From Planctomycetota bacterium (GTDB lineage Bacteria; Planctomycetota; PUPC01; JABMSA01): a DNA stretch of 6,661 nucleotides. The DNA lies in assembly GCA_013202185.1 (NCBI GenBank), contig JABMSA010000674.1, positions 1 through 6,661 on the forward strand. The letters are read 5' to 3'. The position numbers were made by a program, and so were the translations under genes. Of this stretch, positions 6,512 through 6,661 are shown piece by piece (position 1 is the first letter of the stretch; every line of letters begins with the position of its first letter). The notes under the pieces are model-generated. The model ran no database searches. It worked only from the letters and a program-made list of their open reading frames with translations, and was not told where the DNA came from.

Positions 6512-6558
6512 AGGCATCGGCCCCTTCAGGCAGCCCGGATCGGTCGGAAAAGTTTTCA

Positions 6559-6660
6559 CTACATGTCCGTCACTTCCAGTTGCTGCGGCAGCTTGAGCCC
6601 CAGCTTCTGAAGCAGTATCTGCCGGTGATCGTCGGGCCGGGCCACACAGCGTTTTCGGAT
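6559..6660 (-). CDS. C-terminal end of a minus-strand gene, probably a transposase (truncated by window edge)
   Basis: The minus strand is open from the right edge to TAG (6559-6561) and encodes 33 visible residues ending LLQKLGLKLPQQLEVTDM. The pattern of a polar stretch, then an L-G-L-x-LP turn and a short tail, resembles the extreme C-terminus of IS4-superfamily (IS1634-like) transposases. That is recognition from memory of the family, not an alignment. The gene converges on the phosphofructokinase gene, with 129 nt of noncoding sequence and hairpins between them. If it is an insertion sequence, one terminal inverted repeat should lie between about 6430 and 6558, but the other end is outside the window, so it cannot be located. 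It may also be an unrelated gene. Confidence 0.45.
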   Translation of the reverse strand: MRKRCVARPDDHRQILLQKLGLKLPQQLEVTDM

Positions 6661-6661
6661 G

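Noticed and set aside
1..6661. CRISPR array, tRNA, rRNA, phage or defence module
   Set aside because: No regularly spaced repeats, no cloverleaf or rRNA-like stretch, and no defence or phage protein motifs were found on either strand.

Overview
The window looks like a chromosomal segment from a GC-rich bacterium, probably an uncultured one. It holds one 5'-truncated gene, four complete genes and the 3' end of a sixth gene on the opposite strand at the right edge. The bulk is housekeeping metabolism. The PurN variant (SGSGRTL instead of the usual GxGSNL-type loop, and a YDHGP catalytic segment) and the group III ('mixed-substrate') phosphofructokinase recall Planctomycetota, Hydrogenedentota and similar lineages. 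That placement is a weak inference from family resemblance, not a measured phylogeny.

Layout. Positions 2-1600 carry the C-terminal half of isoleucyl-tRNA synthetase (ileS). It is followed after 21 nt by purN (1622-2254). A GGDEF diguanylate cyclase gene overlaps or nearly touches purN (start 2251 or 2269, end 3336). These three look like one transcription unit. A 174-nt gap then holds a good sigma70-type promoter (TTGACT-16 nt-TAAAAT, 3427-3454). It drives the glutamine-dependent NAD synthetase gene nadE (3511-5247), with a possible 17-codon leader ORF in between. After an 87-nt gap with a perfect TATAAT comes a 6-phosphofructokinase gene (5335-6429) with a strong ribosome binding site. Downstream are two tandem perfect hairpins, a duplicated heptamer, and the last 33 codons of a minus-strand gene that looks like a transposase.

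How the genes work together. No dedicated pathway cluster is evident. IleRS, PurN, NadE and PFK serve translation, purine, NAD and glycolytic metabolism. The exception is the diguanylate cyclase. It consumes GTP, sits directly behind a purine-synthesis gene, has a degenerate feedback-inhibition site, and has an N-terminal helical/coiled-coil module I do not recognise. I see no CRISPR array, phage module, toxin-antitoxin pair, rRNA or tRNA. I do not think the window contains an obviously new system. The most worthwhile leads are the diguanylate cyclase, the nadE leader ORF, the donor specificity of the PFK, and the hairpin/transposase junction at the right end.
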